DNA of 64,000 nucleotides from assembly GCA_025200525.1 (NCBI GenBank), contig CM045762.1, positions 189,931,154-189,995,153 on the forward strand, in the 5' to 3' direction. Shown here in pieces: positions 32,961 through 44,636 of the stretch. Position 1 is the stretch's first letter, and each line of letters begins with the position of its first letter. The translations under genes were made by a program, and so were the position numbers. This stretch comes from Camellia lanceoleosa. Its lineage: Eukaryota; Streptophyta; Magnoliopsida; Ericales; Theaceae. The notes below the pieces were generated by a model. It did not search any database. It had not been told where the DNA came from and saw only the letters and a list, made by a program, of their open reading frames with translations.

Positions 32961-33949
32961 AGTGAGTAGGATCTTTTTTGGTCACATGGGTCTTGAATTT
33001 ATGCTTTTGCGTACACAAGTCCTTGAGAAATTTGACATAGGAGAGTACTTATTGAATCGCCTCCAACAAGGGGGGGTTGATTTTTACTTGTTTGAACATC
33101 TTCATCATTACTTCTGTAGATGCCTTTTTCTTCTTGCTGAAATCAGAAGGATCATTTCAACACTAGGGATATGGTGCCTTCAGCACAAAGGGTGTCGTAC
33201 CTCACATGGAAGACTCAAGGTAGGACTATTTTCTCTGGTCTCATCACTTTGTTCTAGTGGATTTTGACTTTGAATACCCTGCTTACCCATGTTTTTAGTG
33301 GTCCCATTAGTTCTGTTTGGTATTTCTTGACACTCTTAAGAGTCATGACAGATTGAATTTGCTTTATGTTATTGCCACTAGATGATTCCACCCCATACTG
33401 TCCCTTTGGATTTTTGACTGGCTGACTAGACAATTGTCCTTCATCCTTTTTACTCAAAGTGTTAGCTAGTTGGCCAATTTGGATCTCCAGTTTTGAAATG
33501 GATTGGGAGTGAGAATGGACAAGTTGGTTTGTAGCTTACAAGAGTTATAACACTATTTCCTTAAAAGTAGAATTTTTCTAAGGAGGATATTGATATGACT
33601 GGTGAGACACAGGACGGTGGAGAGGTGGATCAGCAGAATTTTGAAAATTATGCCTTGGTGGAGATGGAACATAAGGATTTCCTTGTGATTCAAAAAAAAG
33701 TTTGGATGGTTTTTCCATCCTGGGTTATAAGTGTTGGAAAATGGATCATTATCCGGTTTTGAAAACCTTTGACGGCATTAGCATGCTCTTGAATTGGCTC
33801 GAAACACTAAGGTGCTGATGGGCACTCGGTTGCATAGTGGATAGGACTTAAACAGATTGTGCAAGCATCTTGGTATGACGGTTGTGTTGGTTGTGAAAAA
33901 ATGTGTCCTACTGCTAACAATTGGTCCATTTTTCTGGACAATATTTCAA

Positions 33950-34689
33950 CTTTCTAAGCAATATCTACATTATGACCTACCTCAAACAGGCCACCTCGCT
34001 TCGTACCATTAGGGGTTGGTAGCTTCTCATGTCGAGAGGCAGACGCATGGTGTAGGGAATTTTCACTCAAATTTTCAAACAACTCCCATGTCTCTACATC
34101 ACTCTTAGTCATAAACGTCCCACCATAGGCCGAGTTGACCATTTGTTTAAATGAGTCGGTGAAACCAGAATAGAAAATGTGAACAAGTTACCACTGGGCT
34201 ATTTGATGATGGAGACACTAATGGAGTAAATCCCGAAACCTTTCCCAAGTCTCATATCAATTTGAGAGAAATTGTTGATGGCACGTCTTATCTAATTAGT
34301 TTGGTCTTATCCTTTAGTGAAAAGGAAAACAGTCTCAACTTGGGCCTCATCGGAAAAGTTTTGAAGTTTCTTTGTAGAACAGGTCTCTAAAAACTCACTA
34401 AGATGTTATAGGGATCCTCATTACTAAGTCCGTGAAAGGATAGAAGCATTTGAATGGTACTAGGCTTAATCTCATAATGGGTTGCTTTGCTAATTGATAA
34501 TTGGATGCAAGATGATGAAACATTAGTAGTAGGTGTAAAATGTGCCTTCAGTGACCTAGGTTGGTCTACTACTGCTTTAGCCATGGTTAAAGTCGGTTTA
34601 GATTTCTGTAGATTTCTTAGGGTCCGCTCTAGTTTAGGATAGTACCATAATTTTGGAAGACAAGAACGGCGACAATGCATACACCACAC
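33950..34689 (-). pseudogene. gag: Athila-type gag, decayed
   Basis: Reading the minus strand: MAKAVVDQPRSLKAHFTPTT, then SSSCIQLSISKATHYEIKPS and FHGLSNEDPYNIL, the capsid signature of Athila-type gag. After several stops and frame changes the text resumes (FTDSFKQMVNSAYGGTFMTK, then ETWELFENLSENSLHHASAS), ending near 33954. A later CTICLSPIHYATECP near 33830-33880 looks like the zinc knuckle. Confidence 0.75.
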
Positions 34690-34690
34690 T

Positions 34691-35935
34691 TACAGACTCT
34701 TTTTTTTTATTATTATTATTTTTATTTATACAAAAACACACAAAAACATGCAAATTAGTAAGAAAAATAGAACAAAACTTTACAAGATAATTACAGTAAA
34801 TTAAAGTGCGATAAAAATAAAAGGGATATAAGACCTCCCAAAAATAAAATAAAATAAATAAATAAATGAGATAAAGTAAATCGCAGTAAAGTAAATGTTA
34901 GTTGTTAGAAGTTAGTAGTTATATATATATATATATATCCTCCAAGTTATATGTCCAGCAGAGGCAATCCACCAGTGTCCAACAAAGGTAAATATTCCAT
35001 AAATTATATGTCTAACATGGGTATCTCCTTTGTGTCACGATATCAAATTTATATATATATATATATTATTTTTGGTGTTTTTTGTATTATTTTTTTAAGG
35101 GCTACTTACGTGTAGGTCCTAATAAGTGGATTTATTGTCTAATAGATCATATGAAAAAAATTTGTCATAAAAGAAATCACTAATTGTAAGTTTTAGCAAT
35201 AATTTATAAAAATCATGACAAAAAAAGTCATTAATTGTCAATTTTTAGCGACGTATGTAAAAAATTGTCACAAAAAAAAATATTTTTCGCGACAATTTTA
35301 CCAAGACTTATTTTTAATAGAATTTGATAAGAATTAAGTCCAACTATTAAGACCTATTACTAATTTACCTTTTTATTTATTTTATTTTGATGTGCAGACG
35401 ACAACTACCATAAAACTCTATGGAGATCAAAAAAATAAAAATAATTCAAATTCTATTACATTTAAAACGCGTCTAACTCAAATTTTTCTGTGTTACTTGA
35501 CTGAGTTTATTGACAACTCCACTAACATACACAAAAGTAAGAAAAGACTTGCAAATGTAATTTTGGTCCCCCCCCTCCCCCCCCCCCCCCAAAAAAAAAA
35601 AAAACAACTAGAATGATGTGAAATTGTTATTTTTTAAATAATAAATTAATATGATTTTTTATTTTTGTATGAAATTATAGAAAAAATTCTCACATTATGT
35701 TATATAAATTTTATGTATAATTTTCTATTAGTATATCATCACTTATAAGTACAATTTCTGATAAATTATTGTTAAATTCTCATTTTGATCTTTGAACATT
35801 AAAATTTTTTTGAATGAATTTTTGGAATTATTTTTTCCCAATGCACCCCTCAACAAATTAAATATGACTCAAAATTTATAAATTTAGAATTTTTTTTTAT
35901 ATAATTTAATAATTAAAATTTTGGAGGTAAGGATC
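34691..35935. other. AT-rich non-coding region, possible decayed LTR
   Basis: No gene seen. It contains (TA)n at about 34921-34938 and 35051-35066, many A/T runs, and a C-run/A-run at 35569-35604. The part next to 34690 would be where the 5' LTR of the Athila remnant should lie, but I could not define its ends. Confidence 0.4.
35569..35604. repeat. Poly-C followed by poly-A
   Basis: About 22 C with one T, then about 14 A. A low-complexity tract prone to length error. Confidence 0.9.
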
Positions 35936-36328
35936 TTGGGATTGGAGTGGTTGTTGTGCACTATGCTTAGCAACTATTGTTGTGGTATATTGGGCCCATT
36001 TGAGGGCTAATTTCAATATTTCGAATCGTTCATTTTTTTAAATATATCGAGTAAAACAAAATTGTATAAAAATCAATTTGATTGCATATCAATAACTTTT
36101 TTATCAAATCACATTTGTATGCTTCAAATTACACTTATTACTATTTTTTTTTTTTAATACAGATGTGATTTGATGAAAGATCTACCGATATCCGATCAAC
36201 TGAATTTTTTACAAGAATATTTTACTCGATATACTTTAAAAGTGAATGAATCAGATCATTGAAATTGGCCCAAATGCCACACAACAATGGTTGTTGTGAA
36301 CTATGCGCAGGAGCTACACCAATCCCAA
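35936..36328. mobile_element. MITE-like inverted repeat, 393 bp
   Basis: The ends are TTGGGATTGG and its complement CCAATCCCAA. The arms continue to match inward: GTTGTTGTGCACTATGC against the complement of GTTGTTGTGAACTATGCG, then TTGGGCC, ATTTCAAT, TATATCGAGTAAAA and ATCAAATCACAT. GATC flanks both ends (35932-35935 and 36330-36333), which could be a short target duplication. It has no coding capacity. The superfamily is not certain. Confidence 0.75.
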
Positions 36329-36692
36329 TGATCTATAACTTTTTCTAGGAAAACATTTGGTAGTTTGAATTTGTATGGTCCGAACGGCTTGAATGTCTCA
36401 AAACGACAACCCATTCGGGTTACGAAAATTCAGACTACCAAACATTGTTATTTTTTCTATTTTGTCCTTGAAAAATAAATGAATACATTGTACATGTGAT
36501 TAGATGAATTGTGTATTTCCTAACCCACATTAGGTTACTCAGTAATTTCAGACATTATATGATATTATTTATTTGGTGTTCCAAATTAATGAAAAATTAA
36601 ATAAAGTCTATTAGAGATAAAAGATTATCTACTTAAACCCGTTTGGGATTATCTACAAGAATTATTTTATGACAAATATGATAAAAAGTGAT
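36329..36692. other. Non-coding spacer
   Basis: AT-rich DNA between the MITE-like element and the LINE tail. Nothing recognised. Confidence 0.4.
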
Positions 36693-37247
36693 TTTTTTTT
36701 TTTTTGGACAGGAATGTTATAAACAAACAAAGTCAGCAAGGAAATAACAAGAAGCACCAAAAGAACCAAAAAACAAAGAAAAAAAAAAAAAGAGAGAGCT
36801 TGGTGAGCTATTCCCTCTCATAGCAAATTCCAGTCATATCTGCTATGACTAGAGGTCTAACAGCTTCTGGTGGGTCTTCCAAAATGACAACATGCTCGCT
36901 TTGCTCGACTCCTAGAATAGTAATTTTATCAGTGCATTTGTTTTCTTCTCTTAGCGCTAGCCAATGGAGCATTTGCATCTCTTCATTAGGAATTTAGCTA
37001 GTGCTCTGTGTGTGGCAAGTTACGATTTGCACCATCCCAAACTAAGGTTATTTTCATTTCGAAATCTAATTCGATTTCCACATCTTGTATTCCATTTTGG
37101 AAGATGATGGTGAGCTTCATATAAATAGTCCAAATTTTAGCTTCCAAACTTGAGCACTTCCCTAGCTTTCCATAGTATTCCCAAACCCAAAAGCCTCCTT
37201 GGAAGTGAAAGCTAGTTGACAAAAAGGTCATCAAAAATATCAAATAG
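36693..37247 (-). pseudogene. 5'-truncated L1-type LINE tail with RNase H-like end
   Basis: On the minus strand: CSSLEAKIWTIYMKLTIIFQ, then VEIELDFEM, the core of the plant LINE RNase H domain (LEAE..A...GL..A...G...V..E.D). After a frame change the C-terminus LREENKCTDK, LGVEQSEHVVILEDPPEAVR and PLVIADMTGICYERE ends at TAG 36808-36810. About 100 bp further the strand ends in a run of 14 A (36693-36706 as T on plus), which fits a LINE poly(A) tail. The upstream part of ORF2 is absent. I did not find a clear target duplication. Confidence 0.7.
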
Positions 37248-38263
37248 TGGGTTGGCTTTTTGACTTTTTGGCTATATTAGTCTGGGCTAAAAAGCTTGAT
37301 TTGGAAAGAGTTTTTTGACTTTTTGACTTTTTTAGCTATTTTAGCCTGGGCTAAAAAGCTTGGTTTGGGAAGACCTTTTTGACTTTTTGGCTTTTTAGAT
37401 TTTTTTTTTGTGAGAGAAAAGTGTAATGATTATGGGTTAGTTGTGATATTTTGTTTTTTGTGGTTAAAATAATCTGTTTTGTCTTTTGTGACTAAAATAA
37501 CCAAAAAAAACTTAGTTTAGCTCTTCCCAAATGGTGATTTGAATAAACTAACAAGCTATTAAAAAAAACTAAAACTTGCCAAATTTTCTAGTAGTGTCCC
37601 AACACATCAACTATTTTCAAATCTAAAAATGTTAAAAAAATCAATTTTGTTTTTTTATCGATCTTCAAAACCATTGAACCATTTAAAAAAAAAAATTCAA
37701 AAGTTCACTGAAAAATCAATACCAAATTCCCTTATGTACTGTAATTTTTAGTTGGAATACTGGTGTCACAAATTATTTTTACACAACACAATTAACAAAG
37801 TTTTGTTTTTTTTTTTTGGGTGGGGAGGGGGGGGGGGGAGATTCCAATGAGTTTTGTTAAATTGTTTATTAATCTTTCACAACACAGTTAACAAAATTTG
37901 TTTTATATATATATATATATATATATTACTATCCAATAAGTTTGTTAAATTATTTGTTAGTGATGTGCTCTTTTTGTAATAAGCTAAATAATTTGTCAAT
38001 TGAAGAGATTATGGTATTAACAAAGTCGAAAGGGAAACGGGAAGAAAGTGATTGAAAGAGATAAGGGCACGATTATTGAGTGATTTTAGAATATTGTTTA
38101 ATAATATTTATCACTTGATATTTATGAAGTTATTTTTTAAAAAATTAACAAAAATGTTAAATTTTGCTATTTTAATCAATAAATATTAAGTTAAAATATC
38201 ATATAAATTTGATTCAAAACTACCAAATAATTTTCCCTATACTATAGAAAACCCTGTCACACT
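37248..38263. other. Non-coding region with a short duplicated block
   Basis: A block with GACTTTTTGGCTATATTAG, GGGCTAAAAAGCTTG and TTTGGAAAGA occurs at about 37249-37310 and again, slightly changed, at 37311-37385. A T-run/G-run lies at 37802-37839 and (TA)n at 37904-37926. No gene seen. Confidence 0.45.
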
Positions 38264-38268
38264 GCAAA

Positions 38269-40757
38269 TGTAACAACCCTCACTTTGATTTAGTCATACT
38301 TGCATACATTCATGTATGATCTTGTCTTGTTATGCTGCTTTGCGAGTTTTGCCTTGTCTTGTTTTGTTTGGGATTTGCCTTGTTTTGCTTAAGTGTTGCT
38401 TGCATGATTTTGTCCCTTGCTGGTGTGTAGCCGAGGTCATCTTGAGCTTAGTTCACCTTTGAACCTTTGTACTTAGAACCATTTTGGAACCACTTGGTTG
38501 ACCTCCATCTTCACCCCGGCATGGTAGCCGAGATGTCGCTTTTGAGGCCGAGATGTTTTGCACTTAGTGATCTTTGTCCTTGGGCAGGTATGGCCTAGAC
38601 CGAGGTGTGGCACATCCAGGCCAAGGTGTGGCACAGCTTAGTCAAAGTGTCGTCCTCCCTAGCCGATATCTTTGTTACCCTGTTGCCGACGCTTTGTCTT
38701 TAGCTGATGTACCTAATTGCCGATGTGTCTTGCCTTAGCTTGTTACATACGCTTTGTCAGAGACTTGTCTTATCAACCAGTCACCTTTTGAGTTGAACCA
38801 ACGCGGTAGCGCCACGTGTCCGAGCTGAAGGTTAAGTCAGCCGACAGGCCTGAAAACATATCATTTTGTATCATTTTGTATCATTTCGTTGTAAGCCTTT
38901 GTTCTTGAAGAAAGAGAAACTCTTGGAGAGGGGGAAGGAGTTTTAGAGTGAGAGAGTAGAGTTCCGAGCTCGATCTTTGAGGGTCGAACCGTTAGATTTG
39001 AGTTTTGAGGTTAGATTCTTACTCTACTCTGGTTATTCTTATTGATTATCAAGCTGCATTGCATGATTGAATTTGTTTTGCATGCCATGCATCGATTTGA
39101 AGTCGGTTTTTGAAGAGAAATAATGTTCATGTGTTTTTGAAGAAAAGTCTCGTTTTGATCCGGAAGTTTGGAACAAGAACCATGTTTTTGTGTTTGTTCT
39201 TGCATGATCTTCTTGTATGGGTACCCAGGTCCATGTTTTTGAACTCTTAGCATGAAATCTCAGTTTTTGAATAAACGAGTTATGATTTTGGCATGCATGT
39301 TCTTGATGTTCTTGATGATCCTGTTCTTTGCATTCTTCAAAGGAGAAACCCAGGTTTTCCCAATTTCGTTTTGAATGTGGTCATCAGGACCACACCTCGA
39401 CAAGGAGGTGTGGGACCGCGGCAAAGACCTGGATGGTACCCACTGTGTTTTCACGAGATGGGAAAACAGTGTTTTAACTCCCAGCGAGTTCTGCCTTATT
39501 ATTGGCATAGATTTGGTGTGAATGCCGAGATCATTTGCATGCCTGTAAGGCTTGTTTTGAGAATGTGATTTGCCATGTGATTGTAGGTCCTTGATCTTTG
39601 CTTTGAGCCTACACCCGAAGAGATCTAGGTGAGTGGTATTTTTAATAAAGCTATGTTATACCGTTTTGATAAATCTTGCTTTGCTTTGTTTTGATGAAAG
39701 TATTTGTTAAGCATGAATGATTAGCTCTATTTTGATGTATCGAGTATAAGCTTTGTTTTGATGCCAACTTTGAAAAGTCCCTTGGCTGGAGGACTCTAAA
39801 CTTTTGCAGCACTAAGTATAAAAAGGATACGGTCCTTTCTTGGAAAGACTATCGTGTTAAAGCGGGCTACGGGCCTAAGTAACACAAGACTATCGTGTTA
39901 AAGCGGGCTACGGGCCTAAGTAACACAAGACTATCGTGTTAAAAAGAGCTACGGGCTTAAGTAACACAAGTCCCTTGTGCTGGAGGACTATAAACTTTCG
40001 CAGTACCTTTGACTAATCGACACGGATCGCACATTTTCGCTTTTTGCCACTGACGGTTTACCGCGTGGATTTGTTTGTTCGGAAAGCTTGATTTGTGTTT
40101 TGCCGATGTCAGTAAGCATCCCTTGAGACTTATAAGACTTGATAGATGAATACGGTTCATCCCTTGTTTTGATAAAGCTTTGATGTGTTTTGCTATGAAA
40201 GGATCTCGGCTGATATTCGTATGGTTTTGGCATGTATTGTTTTGTTAAGACTTCGGCTATATTTATGCAAAAACCTTTATTATTTGTACCATTCACTGAG
40301 TATCCAAGCTCACCCTCTCTATATATATGTAGGTGATGAGCAGGACGGCAGTGACGCCTAGATGTGTTTGCAAGCTTGTTTTGGGTTCTTGATTACGTCG
40401 GCTTTGTTTTGCATTCATGTCGGCAATACTATTTTCACGTCGGCAAATCTTGAAAATCATGCTTCTTGGCTTGTATTTCCTTTGTTTTGTACATGTCGGC
40501 TGAGAAGCCTTTTGATCAAGATGTATTTGTATTCTTGTTATTTATAGACTGGTTGTAAACCATATTGTATATGTCTTCTCGTTTGATCTATGCACAGCTC
40601 TTATGGACCGCTGGTACTTTGATTTATTGCTTCCGCATTTGTGAGCCCCATATATCATACTCTTTTGTGTTTGTTTTTTTGTAAGTTGGCCTTCGGTAAT
40701 CATGGATTACTGGCCATCACGGCACCATCCTACTAGGGGCAGGTTGGGGTCGTGACA
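38269..40757 (+). mobile_element. Solo LTR (family A), TSD GCAAA
   Basis: Starts TGTAACAACCCTC and ends GGGGTCGTGACA, with a perfect 5-bp duplication GCAAA at 38264-38268 and 40758-40762. Size is 2489 bp, with no internal region. It is diverged from but clearly related to 665-3002 over most of its length, including the TGGGTACCC and 'CATGAAATCTCAG' blocks and the 3' module. Confidence 0.92.
39847..39970 (+). repeat. 41-bp minisatellite x 3 in solo LTR
   Basis: Unit GACTATCGTGTTAAAGCGGG then CTACGGGCCTAAGTAACACAA, starting at 39847, 39888 and 39929; the third copy is changed. It lies at the LTR place where copy 665-3002 has a different array. Confidence 0.9.
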
Positions 40758-40762
40758 GCAAA

Positions 40763-41675
40763 TAATTTAACAAACTACTATAAATAATTTAAGAAAGAGG
40801 GAAGGGAGGGTCAAAAATATTTTTTTAATCTTTTATGAGAAAATTGTCAGAAATTTTAATTTAAAGAGGGTATAAGAGATGGTGAATATTAACAAATAGA
40901 TAAATTTGATAATTTTAAGAATGGTGTGATTTCAAAAGATTGATAGATATGTTGATTTCAAGTTATTATTTGCGACAAATTATGTCATTTTGGCTCAAAG
41001 ATATTAGAGTTTGAGCCTAATGGCTCAAAAAAAAATTAAAAAATTGACTTATGATCTAAGTGCCCTTTATACTCTGGGATTTATAATTCAATAAGAGTTT
41101 TAAAAAAATAATTATAAAATTATGTAAGAATATTTGATATTTTAATTATTATTTATAAAATTTATTATTAATTTAAAATTATTTTTTAAAAATATAATTA
41201 GTTTTAATATTTTTCTTATTTACAAATCAAACCACATTTTTTTTTTATTTTATAATTTAGTTATCTCCCATCCAACTGTCTACTTGAGTCTAAACGAGAA
41301 TTAATTTCTAAAATAAAAAATATTATAAAAAAACTAATTTCTAAAACTCTTAGTATTAAATTACGAGTTCAATTATAAAAAATTTTTAAAAAAAAATGTT
41401 TAAATTTTTTGTGATATTTATTTTTCATTCATCATGCATTTGTACATAAATAAGAACATTTCTTGTGTTTATTCAAATTTTTTATCAAATTTAACTAAAA
41501 ATTTATGTTATGCTCTAATTGTTTCATTAAATCTAATCAATAGTTCGGCCTAAAGCAAATTTTTAGCAAAACTTTCCCAAGCTAGTCATCCATCTGATTG
41601 CCCTACTAGTCATCTACTTGATTGATTGGCCGGTCATCTATTCGATTGTCTTTAAAATTTGATGAAAGGTTAATG
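40763..41675. other. AT-rich non-coding region
   Basis: Very AT-rich spacer with no recognisable gene or RNA. Confidence 0.5.
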
Positions 41676-42783
41676 TTGTGTTTGGTAAAGTTTGTAAATA
41701 TGATTTGAGAGTATGAGTTTTATTTTGAGTTTGTAAGTTGTGAAATTATGATTTGAGTGTAGAAAATTTGTTTGGTTATGATTTTTTTAAGAGAGTATTG
41801 AATTGAGTTTTGAAAGTTTGATTTGACAAGTGAAGTAAAAAAATTTGTTTGGTTATGAGTTTTGGAAAGCATTTTCAAAACTTAATTCAAATTGTTATAA
41901 CACATAAGAAAACACACTACTTTCACACTATTGAAAATTCTAATCTACACTCATAACCAAACTCTTTTTAAAATTCAATTAAAAAAATTTATTATTAACA
42001 GAAAATAACATTAATCAATTTTTTAATTGAAAATACTACAAAGGAAATAAATTTTAAATATTCAAAAAATTTAAATCATAAATATTTAAATAATTTAAAT
42101 AATCTAAAAAATTTAATAAGTAAAAAATTAAAATAAATATTCAAAAAATTTAAATAATTTAAATATTCAAAAAATTTAAATAATTTAAAATGTTAATATT
42201 TTAAATTTAAAAACAACTCTACACTCAAATCGTAACCAAACACATAAGACAACACTCAATTAAGAAATTATTTTTAAAACTCATAACCAAACACATAACT
42301 CGAAATTTCATGCTGCTTTCAGAACTCTACACTCAAATCGTAACCAAATACCTAACAAAAAAATTAAAATATTTAAAAATATTTTTATAAAATAGAGTTT
42401 GAATTTATTTTTATAAAATATTTTAAAATTTTAAAAATTAAAATTGTAATATTTTGAAATTAAAATATTTAAAAATATTCAACAAATTAAAAAATTAAAA
42501 AAATCGTAACATATTTAAATATTAAAATATTTAAAATCTTAACAAAATTAAAATATTTTTAAAATATTTAAATATTTAAAAAATTAAAATATTGATTTGA
42601 ATTGAGTTTTGAAAAGAATTTTGAATTATGTGTTTGGTTATGAGTTTTGATAAGTAATGATTATGTTTCGAATTGAGTTTTGAGAAATAGGTGTAGAATT
42701 ACGATTTGAAAACTCAAAACAAATAATGCACTCAAATCAATGGGTTGAACTATAATTTGAAACTCTAACTAAACGGGGCCTAA
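41676..42783. repeat. Fold-back/MITE-like cluster
   Basis: The left part has TTTGTTTGGTTATGAGTTTT and similar words in plus orientation. The middle has the complement (AAACTCATAACCAAACACAT, also CTACACTCAAATCGTAACCA twice). Near 42630 the plus version returns (GTGTTTGGTTATGAGTTTTG). The right end CTAACTAAACGGGGCC faces the left start GTTGTGTTTGGTAAAG. It looks like one MITE inserted into another of the same kind, with AT-rich filler between. Exact ends are uncertain. Confidence 0.55.
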
Positions 42784-43019
42784 AGGTTCTGTTGATTGGA
42801 TAACAAATTAGGCTTTACTTTCATTTAATATGAGTTTAATGTCATGATTAAAACAGAAAAAAATAAATATATTTTATAAAATCTAAATTTAATGAAATAT
42901 ATGTGAGTAAGTGTCACAAACCCTCTGATAACAATGGTTGAGCTTTTTAACTTGATGACGTGTTGAGAGAAAATCCTATAATAATAAACCTAATAAAAGA
43001 GTGTGTAGAGGATCTTTAT
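42784..43019. other. Short spacer left of the non-autonomous element
   Basis: AT-rich; no gene seen. The five bases before the LTR (TTTAT, 43015-43019) would be the left target-site copy. Confidence 0.4.
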
Positions 43020-43199
43020 TATAGCGATCCCGGTTTCCCTTTTCTTTATTTGTTGTATCCGGACTCGGTTCCGTGAAGTTGGTTGTTATTTATACCTCGT
43101 TTGCATCCTTTACTCCTTGTATTTGAGTCTCGGGTTGTGTTAGGAAGGTTTGGAACATGTTGATTGAGCTTAGAGACCAAAAACAGTTACCCAGATTAT

Positions 43200-43386
43200 G
43201 GCCTCTCCGCTTGAGCGGGGGTTTGGACGCTCGAGCGGGAGTTTGTGAGTGCCGCTCGAGCGGGGAGTTGGACGCTCGAGCGGGGACTTGTCTGCAAAAG
43301 TTCTGGGAGTGTGCATCCGCCACTCGAGCAGGGGATTGGCGCCGAGTGAGCCTTCACGCTCGAGCGGGGGTTTCCACGCTCGAGCG
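43200..43386 (+). promoter_or_regulatory. CGCTCGAGCG palindrome cluster upstream of a TATA-like box
   Basis: Perfect copies at 43228, 43253, 43273, 43357 and 43377, each followed by a G run, plus variants near 43208 and 43320. TATAA at 43397-43401 follows the last copy by 11 bp, repeating the layout of the Tekay LTRs. Confidence 0.6.
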
Positions 43387-44252
43387 GGGCGACTGGTATA
43401 AGGTTCCGAGATTTAGCTTTTTGGCTCACTTTTTCACACCCGTTTCTCTATCTTACTTTTCCAAAAAGCCATTTGAGAGCTCCTCTCTCTAAAACCATAA
43501 CTTCTCTCTAAGTATTGATCTAGCTAGGGTGTTTTCCTCACCTTTGGTCTTTACAAAAGTTGGGTTGATCGTTGAGGGCTTTACTTTGATCCGAAAATTT
43601 CGAGTTTTGGAGCACGTTGAGTTTCGTCATCTTCTTCCCTTGAGCTCCGAATTTGAGGTAGGGATTCCTACTCACTATTATGGACTTCGACATAGATTAT
43701 TGGTAGTTTTGATAAAGTGTTGAAGTTGGTTGATTTTGGGACTTGGGGTTTCAAAATGGTATAAACGAGGGTTTGTTATTTTGATTCTTAAACATGTATT
43801 TTGGGTCTCAAAATGATGATTTGAGTGTTGATTGTTGATATTTGAACCTATGGTTAATATTGAGAGTTGGGGGAGAAAGCCCTAATTTGTGTATTAATTA
43901 ATTGATATAATTAAATTTGAGAAAGTCATGGATTTGTGAAATTGAAGTGAATATAATGAAATTGGCTCATTATTAGATGGACTAGTGGAGTTGGATTTAT
44001 TTATCGCTCACTTTTGAAAATGTTGATAATTTTATCTGTTGGAGCTTTTAGTATCTGTTTAGAAATAATTGTTTGGGCTACCGGTGGAGGGTAGTTTTGA
44101 TTGTTGTAGACAATGCATGAGGACTAGGCAAACTAAAACTAATCGAATGGACATGTCATAAAGTATGACTGTTGAATGAATACATTAACTTTATGTATTG
44201 ATTGATTATGTATACTACCAATGTGTATATATATATGTTGTTTTGTATGGGC

Positions 44253-44408
44253 GGTTTATTGGAAGAAAGGGGCTGGACCTCTAAACCAAACAGTTTATTG
44301 AAAGAAAGGGGCTGGACCTCTAAACCAAACGGTTTATTGGAAGAAAGGGGCTGGACCTCTAAACCGAACGGTTTATTAGAAGAAAGAGGCTGGACCTCTA
44401 AACCGGAA
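44253..44408 (+). repeat. 39-bp minisatellite x 4 in LTR
   Basis: Unit GGTTTATTGGAAGAAAGGGG then CTGGACCTCTAAACCAAAC, starting at 44253, 44292, 44331 and 44370. The open frame through it is a by-product of the 3n unit length. Confidence 0.92.
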
Positions 44409-44410
44409 AT

Positions 44411-44636
44411 TGATACAGCTCATATGCTTATCTATTGAAGTGTTGATACAGCCCATGTGCTTATCTATTGAAGTGTTGATACAGCTCATATGCTTATCTA
44501 TTGAAGTGTTGATACAGCTCATATGCTTATCTGTTGAAGTGTTGATATAGCTCATATGCTTATCTGTTGAATTGTTGATATAGCTCATATGCTTATCTGT
44601 TGATTTGTTGGTATAGCTCATATGCATATCTAATGG
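44411..44636 (+). repeat. 33-bp minisatellite x 7 in LTR
   Basis: Unit TGATACAGCTCATATGCTTA then TCTATTGAAGTGT repeated about seven times with drift toward the right (GATATAGCT, TTGTTGG). It directly follows the 39-bp array. Confidence 0.9.

Larger units (their letters stand above)
31370..34690 (-). mobile_element. Athila-type Ty3/gypsy remnant, internally deleted
   Basis: Minus-strand order: a weak PBS-like TTGTCGCCGTTCTTG near 34660-34676 (relatives have TGGCGCCGTTGCC), gag, a weak zinc knuckle, protease, the pol linker and the first RT residues, then a jump to the 3' end block GCCATTGAGGACAATGTCAT with AAGTTGGGG near 31379-31410. Most of RT, RNase H and integrase are missing. Many stops and frameshifts. 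LTRs were not delimited. Confidence 0.7.
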
